From Dipteris shenzhenensis (Eukaryota > Polypodiophyta > Polypodiopsida > Gleicheniales), in NCBI GenBank assembly GCA_047967505.1, contig CM106538.1: 64,000 nucleotides of DNA; one strand, written 5' to 3'. Positions within the stretch are counted from its first letter, which is position 1, and each line of letters opens with the position of its first letter. Under the pieces are notes generated by a model. It did no database searches. It was not told where the DNA came from and worked only from the letters and a program-made list of their open reading frames with translations. Shown here in pieces: positions 32,601 to 42,489 of this stretch. Position numbers and translations under genes: made by a program.

Positions 32601-33017
32601 GCACAAGTCTCCGTATGGATCTGATGCATCTCTATCATAGCGTTGATAGTACGTCGACCCTAAGTGCGGTATGTAGCACCCAACTATGTAAAGTGGTAGG
32701 GGCTCTACTTTCACCATGATCCAGATGAACCGTTTATGAGGGTCATCTTTGCATATGCTTATATTATCTCGTAAGTTTTCTTTGTATAGGCATGCAACTC
32801 CTGATTGCCCTCTTGTACTAGTGTGTGTTTGGCATATTGAATGTGTTACGTATCCATTGATTGGAGGTAGTCTGTGCGTATCCCTCTCCCATGTATCTGC
32901 AAGAAAGACTACATCTGCATCCTCAAGCACATCATTAAGGCCTGCCCCCTTCTGAGAGGGGAAACCTCTGCAATTCCAAAACATTACTTTGATTTCCTTC
33001 TGGGTCCCATGAGCCAT
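29679..33017 (-). pseudogene. ORF2 polyprotein: AP endonuclease, reverse transcriptase, CCHC finger
   Basis: The start MAHGTQKEIKVMFWNCRGFP leads into an endonuclease (FLADTWERD, GRVLILGDMNARIGD, SVVDYALISLD, SDHTPLYLKM). RT follows: LPPEW-type block GFPPEWQENWVKPIYKGGD, NYRTIMVGSTMAKLFSTIVE, CFIDFKKAFDTVPRNNL, GVKQGCPLSPTLFGLCIDRL, and the catalytic YADD at 30894-30905. The C-terminus has CKLCDQEQVETEAHVLLTC. From 31691 down to 29679 a single frame is broken only by TAA at 31242 and by TAG at 30954, 30240 and about 30128. Two one-base frameshifts (about 32080 and 31690) separate the endonuclease from RT. About 1,110 codons in total. Confidence 0.88.
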
Positions 33018-33023
33018 GTATCC

Positions 33024-34034
33024 CTAGAGGGTGGTGTCCTCTTTTGCCTCTTGTCTCTTCTTGCGTGCTTCGTAGGATTGGCATCTTTCGGCTTGTTGCT
33101 TGGGCGTTCTATCTTCAGTGATGAAGTAAGAGGTTCCTCGTAGGTATATCCTGCTGTTATCTAATATAATTGTTCTTTTCCTTGCATCCATCATTGTGCA
33201 TACAATTGCCCGGTGGTAGTCTTTCTCTTCCTTTTTCTTGCCAACCCTGTGTGCTCCAAAAATAGTCACATCCTACATAGCAAAATGCTCCTGAAAGAAA
33301 TCTGTAATTTCCTTGGCTAGTGACAGGGGTGTTTCTGTATCCTTTTCTGTCATACCTCGTATGACTATATTTTGTGCTCTTTTCTCCCTTTCAATGCATT
33401 CTTTTGCATCTATCCCTTGCTCAATATGCACCTCTTTGTTACTAATTTCCTGATTACTTCCTTGCCCCTCTATACTTCCACCCTTGGCTATCTCAGCCCA
33501 AGTAACAGAATGCATCCCTCTCTATACTCTCTGTTGCAGGTTACCAATCATCTCAGCTTGCGTGCTCATAACTTGATCTAATCAAGCATTTTTATGCTCT
33601 AAACCTTGGCATTTTAGTGCTAGACTCCTTAACTCTCGTTGCTGTTGCATCATTGCTGCCTGAATGGATGCTAGAAAATTCCAAAAGTTTCCTTGTGATG
33701 GCATAAAAGGCGTTGCATTTCCATCTAAAGTGGTAAGTGCCAATTCTTCCAAAGGAGGTGGCAACATTAATGATTTTTGAGGAGTTTCTTTTACTTCTTT
33801 TGATGCTTTCTGCACCTCAGTTTGTTGACGTACCATCGTTTCTTCAGTTCCTGCTCTTGGTATTGCCTTGATTGGTGTAGAGTGTGAGGAGAGCCCACTT
33901 CTAAGAGCTCTCCTATTGAGCTTTGCTTCAGCCAGGTCTAATTGTGTCAACCAATGATTTATGCTCTCATATAAACTGGGTGATGTAGTCTGTTGAACAA
34001 CAATAGAAGAAAGCCCTTCGTCAAGTCTCACCAA
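33024..34034 (-). pseudogene. ORF1: L1-type RNA-binding protein with coiled coil and RRM-like core
   Basis: The first part (34034-33582) begins MVRLDEGLSSIVVQQTTSPS and is polar, with a Gln/Leu-rich helix near its end (AAMMQQQRELRSLALKCQGL). After a stop it continues through 33515 (MHSVTWAEIAKGGS). The core NIVIRGMTEKDTE, then IFGAHRVGKKK, AIVCTMMDARKRTIILD and YFITEDRTPKQQAERCQ parallels the L1 ORF1p RRM plus C-terminal domain. Stops near 33582 and 33270 break it. It ends a few bases before the ORF2 start, a typical dicistronic layout. Confidence 0.75.
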
Positions 34035-34148
34035 AGCTCTGATGGTGCCTTTGGTAGATATGTCTCAAACAGGAGAGCAAAGAGATCGTGCGACACGCGA
34101 CAGAAAAAGAAGCAACAGTTATTGCAACTTGGCTAAAGAGTAGTGGGG

Positions 34149-34389
34149 ACAAAGGGATCCTTACGATCAACTGGGTTGGGGTTTTACCCCCCTTTCGAAG
34201 CTGATGGTGCCCTCAGATTTTGAAGAAAAACTGAGGAACTGTCTTAAAACTGTGACGTGACTGCCGCGCGCGGCAGACAACAGGAGCTATAGTTTAGGTG
34301 AACAAGCCGGAAGGCTGGGGGCATGAAGGGATCCTTACGGTCAACCGAGTTAGTGTTTCACCCCCCATCCGGAGCTGCTGGTGCAGTCC
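34149..34389 (-). repeat. Tandem 5' repeat units of the second non-LTR element
   Basis: 34152-34215 and 34327-34389 share the word gggatccttacg(a/g)tcaac with matching downstream tttaccccc…gctgctggtgc(c/a) sequence, about 175 bp apart. They lie immediately upstream (minus strand) of ORF1, in the position of promoter monomers in some L1 families. Whether they carry promoter activity is unknown. Confidence 0.6.
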
Positions 34390-34480
34390 AAATCGCCATA
34401 CGAGTTAAGCTAAGGGAGCTAGCTGAAACAGGGGGGAGGGGAGGGAGGGGGGGGGAAGGAGGAGGAGTGCACATAGGGAG

Positions 34481-34488
34481 CTCAGCAC

Positions 34489-34562
<74 letters not shown>
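34481..34562 (+). repeat. (GA)n microsatellite
   Basis: There are about 40 GA units with one aa interruption. Sequence just after it (34563-34620: gtgtattaaagtcctcttga…) loosely resembles 29578-29640 beside the other element's 3' end, so it may be the tail of another truncated copy. Confidence 0.9.
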
Positions 34563-34566
<4 letters not shown>

Positions 34567-34763
34567 GAGTGTATTAAAGTCCTCTTGAGACCCTTCAGGA
34601 TCTATGGGACTGATGATCACTATCAATTAAATAGTATTGGACACCTGAAAGATTCAACATTGATTTCTTGATGTACTTGCAAGTTTTTTGGCATATAATA
34701 CAATGATTACTTGCTATAATATTTTAAGAGCTTCATGTGCCTTGTTTTTGGGGTATTTTTGTC

Positions 34764-34788
34764 TCTACACACACACACACACACACCC

Positions 34789-34822
<34 letters not shown>

Positions 34823-35413
34823 TATATATTATATATTATATTATATATATAATATTATATCTATATTTTATATAAGATACTATATTATATATTATACAAT
34901 ATATGATATATAATATGTTCCATCATAAGTATAAATATAAATATATTTATAAATAAATAAATAAATATGTATATATATAAATATAGTTATAAATATATAT
35001 CTATATATGCATATATATTTTTTATAATTGTATATTTTTATATATTATAATATATTAAATAATATAATACATCATCTCTCTCTCTAAATATAAATATAGA
35101 AATAAATAAATAAATAATATATTTATATTTATGTATAGATATATACTTTTATATAAATATAAATAAACAAACAAACAAACAAATAAATATATATATATCG
35201 TGCCTCCCCCCCCCTCTCTGTCTCTCTCTCTCTCTCTTACTTTTATACATATAAATAAAATAAATGTATATATAAAAATAAATTTGTTAAAAATAAATAA
35301 ATATTTATGTTTATTTGTTTAAATAAATAAATAAATATACAAATAAGTATAAATAAATAAACAAATAAATATATTTGTTTAAATAAATAAATAAATGTTT
35401 ATATATATTTATC

Positions 35414-35501
<88 letters not shown>
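34764..35501 (+). repeat. Compound microsatellite and AT-rich block
   Basis: It begins with (CA)n then (CT)n at 34770-34806. Long (AT)n and (AAAT/AAAC)n stretches follow to 35410, and a (CT)n run of about 40 units spans 35425-35501 after a poly-C stretch. There is no coding content; open frames here are repeat artefacts. Confidence 0.92.
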
Positions 35502-35504
<3 letters not shown>

Positions 35505-38500
35505 ATTGGGTGACGTCAGTGGGGGCAACATGTGGTGCACGATCGAATGCAGCGCCGTGACAGAATATAGGTAACACGTGGTGGGCGATGGGTGGGTCGA
35601 CAGTTTGGTACGTGTGGGTGGGCTGTCTAGAGCAATGCGACACATGGCGACAGCTAGAGCAAGCGTAAAGTGCGGTGCCGCATAGCGGCCATCGTCAACA
35701 CAGAGGCGTCAATTTTGACAGTGTAGTGGCAGTCCATCGCACCTTTATGTTTTGCCATTGCCTGCGTGTCTAGCCTCTGCCACATGGCGATCGGGCGATC
35801 CAAATCTGTCCCTCTGCCATTCTGCATAGTCTACCTTGGCTCGACACATGGCACTGTTCACGTATCTACTGACACATGGCACCTTCGCAATAATCTGGCA
35901 CGTGTCCATCGTCCGCAGTCTGGCCCTCATTCATTGTGTGCTCTCTGTACTTGCCCGTGCTACCTCTCCTCTCTAGACTCTCGTGCTGTGCCTCCTCTCC
36001 TCTCTCTACTGGTCCCTCCTCTACACTCGCCCTTCTTTCTCTCTTGCCTCATTTACGTAGCAGCCTCCCGCGGCTTGCACTAATCTTGAGGCTGTTCGTA
36101 TAGTCTTCGTGTCAAGTCATGGAAGTGTTAGATCGTTTGCACAGACCGCCATGTATGCACATCATCATAAAATTACTGGCATGTCCTCGAGCATTGTCGC
36201 GTCGCCCCACAATGTGCTGCCATGTGTTTGCGTTGGCTGCTTGCCAATCGTCTGCCATGCGCACCGCAGAATCGACGATCAAGGTATAGTCAACCATATC
36301 CATTAGATCTAGATTGATCTAATGGTTGAAAGCTGGCCATCAAGAATAGAATGGAAACCGTCAGATCTTGCAAGATCAACGACTCTGGCCCTTTCCTCTC
36401 ATCCTTCTCTCTCCTTGAACTTCTTGTTTCATCCCCAAGCCTTTAAATCCTCTCCACGTGTTAGGTATGGCATTTCTCTATTTAAGAAATAGTATAGATA
36501 TAGAAGCCGCCCCATACAATCTGTAGTAGGAATAGTCATCTGGGCATGATGACTCAACATCTGAATATGACCCCCTAGCATGAGAAATCAATTAATTAGT
36601 CTGTGGTGCCTCCGCATGGGGGGAGGGGGGGGGTGTACAAGGAGGAGATTGCGATAATTAAGCTAAGGCAATGGGATGATTTGATTGAGGCAACGGTGGC
36701 TTCTTTGAGAAGCCTCTAAATCGTGAATGTTCTGCAGAAGCCCTTATATAGAGTAACAAGCAAGGGGCTGTGAAGCCTCCCAATACAAGGAATAAGAAGG
36801 CAACGAAGGGGGAGAGAGGAGTGAGATTAGGAAGGAAGAGGGAGGGAAGAAGGAGGAGAAGTGGGGAGGAGGAGGTCCAGTGGGGAGGGGGAAGGAGGAA
36901 GCAGGAAGAATGGGAGGAAGCAAGAGGAGCAGGGGAAGGATGAGGAAGCAAGGGAGAGGGCATCGGGAGGAGAGAGCAGGAAAGCTTGAGAGGGAGGATT
37001 AATGCTGCACGACGGGGCACCGATAATGAGAAAGATGGGAGTAATATTTTGTGTGGGGCATAGGTTCATGAGAAAGTTGGGGAGGGGGAGGGCGAGAGAA
37101 ATTAATGCGATTAGGGAGATGCCGAAATGACATTGGGTGAGTCATCCGTCGTCTCAAGAAACGAGTAAGGAGGCATTGGGCCAAAATAGGGCTTGAGTTG
37201 ATAGCCATTAACTAGCTTCTTGAATTGCTAGCCCTACAACGTGCCTATAAAAAACGTGCCATCATAATAGCACTTAATGAGCCAATATGGCCCGATGCAC
37301 CACAATTTCAATTTCCTGTGGTAGTGAAGGCCATGCTTGAGTAGGAAGAGTAGAATTGCATCTTTTCCTTAAACAACCAAATCTTGGAGTGCCATTCCAC
37401 CTACTTTCGGTGGTATTGCACCATCTAGAGTCTCAATTGAATCTACGTAGTTATGCTTTGATTTCTCACAACACTTCTTGTCCAATGTAGGCAAAGTAGA
37501 ATGTTTTCCTTCTAAATTGTATCTACGGTCCCATGAGTGAGGCCTTAGTGCTATACACAAGTGCATCCTTTGGAATTCCTAGGAATTTTTGTTTTGTATT
37601 ACTACACAAGATTTTTTGTTTTGTATTAATTCACACCATGTAGCCTCGTAATTTCTTCTATGTAACACTTTTTTGCTTTCTCACAACTTGTCTTGTCCAA
37701 GCAGAATGATGTTTTATTTTCTAAGTGTTTTTTGTAGAAGCTTTGCACTATGATTATGGTGTTCTTGTTGAAAGTGAGGTGGAGCAAGCACAAGCTCAAG
37801 GAAGGGATGTTAACTATAAAAGTGCATGTCTGAGAAAAGAATTTTGACTGAGAATGCAACAAATACTCTAAAAGTGGAGATAGTGGAATGCAATGGAATA
37901 CTTTCTTTGAAGACCAATCCCTCATCCTTGATCGGTTTAAGAGTAACACTACTTCTTTCATGCTTTTGTATGGAGCACATCTTCTCCTCCTTCAAGACAA
38001 GTAGTAGAACGTCAAAGTCTACCACTTGAGATAGAATACATTGTGATCATCATCATACGTGCATGGGGTGCACAATGATCCCACCATAGATGAGAAGATC
38101 TCATTAAAATGTGGGAAAGTTCCATACAAGATTTGAAGGTTGGATCCATGATTGCAACTCTTGCTCAAGAGGACCCTTTCTTCGTAATACAATAGTGTAG
38201 TGTTACTCATCTTTTTTGCATTACTATCTCTTGTCATCCCCATCTTCCTTTCCAACATGGTATTTGCAGCCACTAGTGTAGTAGGGAGAGTTTCTTCATC
38301 TTGTCAAGGCACAAGCCCTCCTCTTGATTCATCATCTTCATGTGTTATGCCATCTTGTAGAGCTTCTTCTTCTCTTCATTTTGAGATAGAAATCTCTTGA
38401 TCTTGCTTTATGGTGGAGCTTGAGTAATTATCTCCACTATGTTTTTGAGAGGCCTCTTTTTGTGTTTGATGTTTTTTGAGATATTTGTAAAGGAAAGAGA

Positions 38501-38590
38501 ATGCATGTATATTTGAGGCATATTATGAAAATGCATGCTTGAACTAGTTGCAACTCTGGGGGGTCCAACGGTCACCTCCTCAAATGATAT
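35502..38590. other. Non-coding stretch with G-box-like words and a purine-rich tract
   Basis: 35510-35910 holds several variants of acacatggc, plus CACGTG at 35573-35580 and again near 35898. 36610-36640 is a G-run cluster. 36780-37000 is almost pure purine on the + strand. Open frames on the minus strand there are Pro/Ser/Leu strings from composition. 37000-38590 has no recognised coding segment, though the copia fragment starting near 38600 suggests decayed retroelement DNA. Confidence 0.5.
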
Positions 38591-38599
38591 TGGACTTCA

Positions 38600-38883
38600 T
38601 AGAAAAAGATCCAAAAATGTTTTTGATTGATGATCAAAGCTCTACTAAATTGGATAAGGATCTTGTATTTCATGCTTGGACAAAGCACCTTGAGGTGCAA
38701 CATCACTTCGTATGTGAAAAGTTATGGAGCAATGAAATTGAGTTTATCTACTATTTCACAGAAGACGAGGTGGTTGATATCCTAACCAAGTCGCTCGCTA
38801 GAATTAAGCAAGATAAATTTTCAAACTTGATGGGTGTGAAGCCTCACCCATTAGTCATCAAACAGGAGTGTCAAAACAAGTGA
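38600..38883 (+). pseudogene. Ty1/copia RNase H C-terminal fragment
   Basis: The frame ending at the TGA of 38881-38883 reads LIDDQSSTKLDKDLVFHAWT, KHLEVQHHFVCEKLW, then EDEVVDILTKSLARIKQDKF. This is the end of copia pol (DNQSAI…FHARTKHIEV…HFVREKV…ADILTKPL type). Only the last roughly 95 codons remain. No clear LTR was delimited downstream. Confidence 0.85.
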
Positions 38884-40299
38884 TGAAATATGGACTTAGC
38901 TTACTAAATCACACGGGGTGGGTAATTTTGGCTTAGGATTAATCAAAGGTAAAAAATATAAGTAGGTAGCTGTTAGGTCCTAGATGTTATGTCATAGATA
39001 GGAGTTATAAATTTTTAAGGGGCCACCTGATGTGGAAAGAACCCACATACTTCCATCATGGATGAAGGGGATAGTCACCACATGTCACCATTCCATTGGT
39101 CTATCTCTTATGTGGCAAGATGTCACACAAACATTCACTCACAATCTCTAATTTGGTTCTAAGATAGCTAAGGCTTTCTTAAAATTACTAGTTTGTGATA
39201 TGGATCCATCATTAACTTCATGAATTCACATGGGCTCACATGGTTCATGATTGTAATCAGCTTTGCCATTCAATTTTAAGTCAACTCTATCCCTTGGCTT
39301 GCTATGGTTTAGAGATGAGATTGTGCAACCATGGTGGATGCTTTGTGATGTCCAACATTACAACGTGCTATTATAAGTTGTTAGATAGTTCTATGCATGG
39401 TTAGATCAATAGTTGGCTCATGGGTCTCACCATAATAATCTAGGTGTTCTAGTTAACTAATTATTGAAGATTCCTCTATGGATCCACTTGTGATGGAGGC
39501 CCTACCAAGTGGCCATGATGATGATCCAAGTCACACTAATGTAATAGTAAATCATCCATAATGTCATGAAGTTGCAAGTAAGAGAACTCTACAAATTAGA
39601 TCATTTACCTGACATTGGAGATTTTCACCTTAGTAGGAGTCATTCCCTTGATTATAGGGGTTCTCACATACTTACCTTGTCTGGTGGCCAAAACTACCTC
39701 TAAATTGCACTGTCATATCTAGTTTCTCTCTTCAGATGAAATGAAGCTTTATTCAGTCTACATCCTTACTAGATGGATTTGGTAAATGGCAAGAGGATCC
39801 TTTAGAATCTACCAAAGTTAGATTGCTACAATCTAGGGCTTGGTGAGATAGGTGGTAGCTAACAGTGGAGGAGGTTCCTAATCACCTTGAGGTGCCTATA
39901 TCAACAAAATTTTAGCTTAGTATAAGGTTCCAAAAAGAGCCTTGACTCCTTGCTATAGTGGATGGTTCATATTGGTGTATACACTCTTCTTCTTCCTTCA
40001 GCTAGTTGATGCCATTGTGATCTCCTAGCTTGTATTGAGGGATTGCCCCCTCCTCTCTTTCTAGAGTAGTGTAAGTGTCTTTTTTGGTCCAATCAAGGTC
40101 TATTCTATTTTTTTGAGCTTGAGGATCTCCCTTAAGTAATGCAGTCAGGTGCACAACATTAGTATCAAAGCTTGAGTTTTGGAAAGGAGAGTCCAGATTA
40201 CTTAGCATTCTTGTATTGTCCAATCCTTCTACCCCTTTCTCTAAAGTTATCCCTCTCTTTCAATATAATCTCACATCCTTTTGAAGCCCAAAATTCCTC
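38884..40299. other. Non-coding stretch, no feature recognised
   Basis: There are stops in all frames. It could include the LTR belonging to the copia fragment just upstream (a TGATGTGGAAAG-type start near 39028 after ttaagggg is possible), but I found no second copy in this window to prove it. Confidence 0.4.
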
Positions 40300-40740
40300 C
40301 AAAGAAAATTGAAGTTTCTATCCATTAAGAGCTTGATGAACGAAGGATGCCTACTCCCACTGATGTTTCTCAGCTTAGAAGCTTTCTAGGCTTGGCCAAT
40401 TGCCATAGAAAGCACATCAAGGATTTTGTAGAGATCCTTTATCCACTACTCTACCTCACCAAGGCAGACACCCCTTTGTTGGGGCCCTACTCAAAGGAAA
40501 AGTTGACTTCTCCTCCAGTGCTCAGACTTCCTGACTTCAACAAAGTGTTTAAGATTGAAGCAGATGCAAACACTTATGGCATTAGAGCTATGCTTTCTCA
40601 AGAAGGACATCTAGTTGGTTATTTTAGCTCAGTCCTCTAAAATGTTACATCGAACTACCCCACTTATGACAAGGAATTGTATGCTTTTCTTCAAGCCCTC
40701 AAGAATTAGAGATATTATCTCTTGGGCTAGGAAGTGGATG
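40300..40740 (+). pseudogene. Ty3/gypsy RT C-terminal and RNase H N-terminal fragment
   Basis: 40347-40640 reads PTPTDVSQLRSFLGLANCHR, then KLTSPPVLRLPDFNKVFKIE and GIRAMLSQEGHLVGYFSSVL. After a stop it continues NYPTYDKELYAFLQALKN. This is the standard RT connection to RNase H of plant gypsy elements, with the active-site DA(S) segment as ADANTYG. It is truncated on both sides. Confidence 0.87.
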
Positions 40741-40793
40741 TTCACATTGATCATTATCTATGGTACTTGAATATTTAGTGCTTTAAAAAATAC

Positions 40794-40800
40794 TATATAA
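40794..40800 (+). promoter_or_regulatory. Possible TATA box upstream of the H3-like ORF
   Basis: TATATAA lies 32 bp before the ATG at 40832. If used at the usual distance it would give a leader of only a few bases, so it may be fortuitous. Confidence 0.3.
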
Positions 40801-40831
40801 AGCACTTCAAATCCCTAAAATCCTCATTTCT

Positions 40832-41926
40832 ATGGCACGAGTTAAATAAACTGCTAGAACATTGGACGTCGTTTAGACGCTAACCGCTCTCCTCCTCACA
40901 ACTCCATGGCCTCCGAACACAGTGTGAGCCCTAGTGGTCAATAGGGCAATGATTAGTAGGGATATGAAGGTGGTTCTCATCATCAAGAGTCCCAGCAACG
41001 TGAGTCCCCACCCTCCGACTCTCATAGGGGATCCCAGGGATCTCAGTATGATGAGGGATCCCAACATGATCAGGGGTCCTCTCAATCCTTCCACACAACT
41101 AACTGTGGAAGTAGAGATGTCTCCCAAGAGGGACAAAATAGTCCAATCAATTGTGATCAACTACCCCTCCCTCGTCTGTGGAGTCTTGGTATGAAGCATC
41201 TATACCAACAAGGGAAGCAAGAGAGGCAAAGCGAGGAGATGGAAAGATTAAAGGAGCCACAACAAGAGGAAGTATTTGGTGGGCTCGTAGATATCATGAA
41301 CCTTGGCCCCAATCCTCTAACCAAGCAGACTGCACAGAAGACCACCATCAACCCTCTGTGCCTCAAGATTATCACATATGAGGAGCCCCTAGTATGAGAT
41401 GAGCAAGAGCGTCAGCCTGATTCATAGCCTTAGCAAAAGGGAAAGGGAACAAGGACAATGTAGCCCCTTAGGCATGAGAGGGCCACCTTGACAGACCCAC
41501 CAAACACAGGAAGAGGAGTCTGAAGAGGAGGTTGCAAGGGAGGAGAGGTGAAAGAAGTTCAAAGCAGACAAGTGGCCATGGAGGCATGTCCAGAGGCCGG
41601 TGCAAGGTCCCCCAAAGATTAAGAAGCATAAGAAATCAGGCATGAAGGCACTTCAAGAGATCCACAAGTTCCAGACCACTGTGGACAATCTCATTCCCCG
41701 TGCACCCTTCCAGGGTGTTGTACATGAAATAGCACAGCATTACAAGGATGATGTGCATTTCACTTCAGGCACTATGGGAGCAATTCAGGAGGTGATGGAG
41801 CAGATGGCAGTTGGTCTTTTTGAAGACACGAACTTATGCACTATCCACACCAAAAGAGTAACAGTGATGGACAAGGGCCTTGCACTCGCCAAGCGCATCC
41901 GCTCCGATCCCTCCCTTAGGCCCTAG
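40832..41926 (+). pseudogene. Decayed intronless histone H3-like gene with a very long N-terminal tail
   Basis: The 3' end (41642-41926) encodes a complete histone fold: ALQEIHKFQTTVDNLIPR, APFQGVVHEIAQHYKDD, GLFEDTNLCTIHTKRVTVMD and LALAKRIRSD, alignable throughout with H3 (VALREIRKYQ…FQRLVREIAQ…LFEDTNLCAIHAKRVT…). Loop 1 has the canonical H3 length, unlike CENH3. The start at 40832 reads MARVK-stop-TAR, matching the canonical H3 N-terminus (ARTKQTAR) if the TAA was CAA. Between them lie about 260 codons, Ser/Gln-rich then acidic then basic (EEESEEEVAREE, PPKIKKHKKSG). Lesions: TAA 40847, TAG 40942, 40954 and 40957, TGA 41489 and 41549, frame changes near 40867 and 41397. The gene is non-functional as it stands. 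Poly(A)-signal-like words follow at 41991. Confidence 0.82.
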
Positions 41927-41988
41927 ATGTTGTTTTGGTTCACTTGGTGTAATTTGAATCATATTGTAAATCTCAGCTCTTTGATGCT

Positions 41989-42000
41989 AATGAATAAAAT
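41989..42000 (+). terminator. Poly(A)-signal-like sequence downstream of the H3-like gene
   Basis: Overlapping AATAAA words (aatgaataaaataaa) occur 65-75 bp after the stop, a normal distance for a plant 3' UTR. Confidence 0.45.
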
Positions 42001-42116
42001 AAATTTGAATGTTCTATTACTGTTCCCATGTTATTTTACATGTTATGTTATGCTTTCCATCAGTTTATGCAAGTTCAATGTGAATTTGAGTGGTCAAATG
42101 ATGTTTTTTCGACGTG

Positions 42117-42259
42117 GCACAGAAGGGAAAAGTGTTCAGCATCGCGCGGGGAGCCCTGAAAGGTCAAAACCTGCTATGGTGTGTATGGAGCATGTTTGAC
42201 TTGGGGTTTTGGTCTTTCTAGGCTCCCCGCGTGATGCTGAACACTTTCCCCTTCTGTGC
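42117..42259. repeat. 55-bp near-perfect inverted repeat with 33-bp loop
   Basis: The left arm 42117-42171 starts gcacagaaggg; the right arm 42205-42259 ends cttctgtgc. About 49 of 55 positions pair, and three of the six differences would be G-U pairs in RNA. It lies between the 3' ends of the H3-like gene and the opposing ORF. It could be a foldback element, a small-RNA precursor or the remnant of an inverted duplication. Confidence 0.88.
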
Positions 42260-42489
42260 TAGGATGAGATTCTTGCTAGATTGCTCAGAAATGACCATTA
42301 TAGCACAAAAAGTTATCTGATAGCATGCTTTTGAATAGAATAGAATGAAAATATTAATGCCAACAACAATTAAAGTTACAAAATACAATGACAGTATAAA
42401 ATAAATTTTGTAAAAAGAACACAAAATGGGACACTGTAGAAAAATTATATATGTATTCATATAAAATAAGAGTTCTATACAATCAAGCT

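Larger units (their letters stand above)
29570..34390 (-). mobile_element. Second non-LTR retrotransposon, of a lineage unlike the LINE at 5800
   Basis: On the minus strand it has 5' tandem repeats (34149-34389), ORF1 (34034 to 33024), ORF2 with AP endonuclease, RT and a terminal CCHC-like finger (33017 to 29679), then a short 3' end with a (CTT)n/(CA)n-rich tail at 29548-29577. Few lesions are present, so this is younger than the other elements here. ORF1 is of the L1/Transposase_22-like type with an RRM-like core rather than the zinc-knuckle type usual for plant L1 elements. Confidence 0.85.

Noticed and set aside
34323-34626. ORFs ending in long Arg-Glu or Leu-Ser repeats
   Set aside because: They are translations of the (GA)n microsatellite.
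36658-37208. Minus-strand Pro/Ser/Leu-rich ORFs as a cell-wall-like protein
   Set aside because: The underlying DNA is a purine-rich low-complexity tract; overlapping frames give similar strings and there is no signal peptide or conserved repeat.
40832-41926. Centromeric CENH3 identity for the H3-like gene
   Set aside because: Loop 1 (EIAQ to the ALQE-like position) has exactly the canonical H3 spacing; CENH3 has a longer loop 1. The start MARVK-x-TAR is also H3-like. Divergence alone does not make it CENH3.
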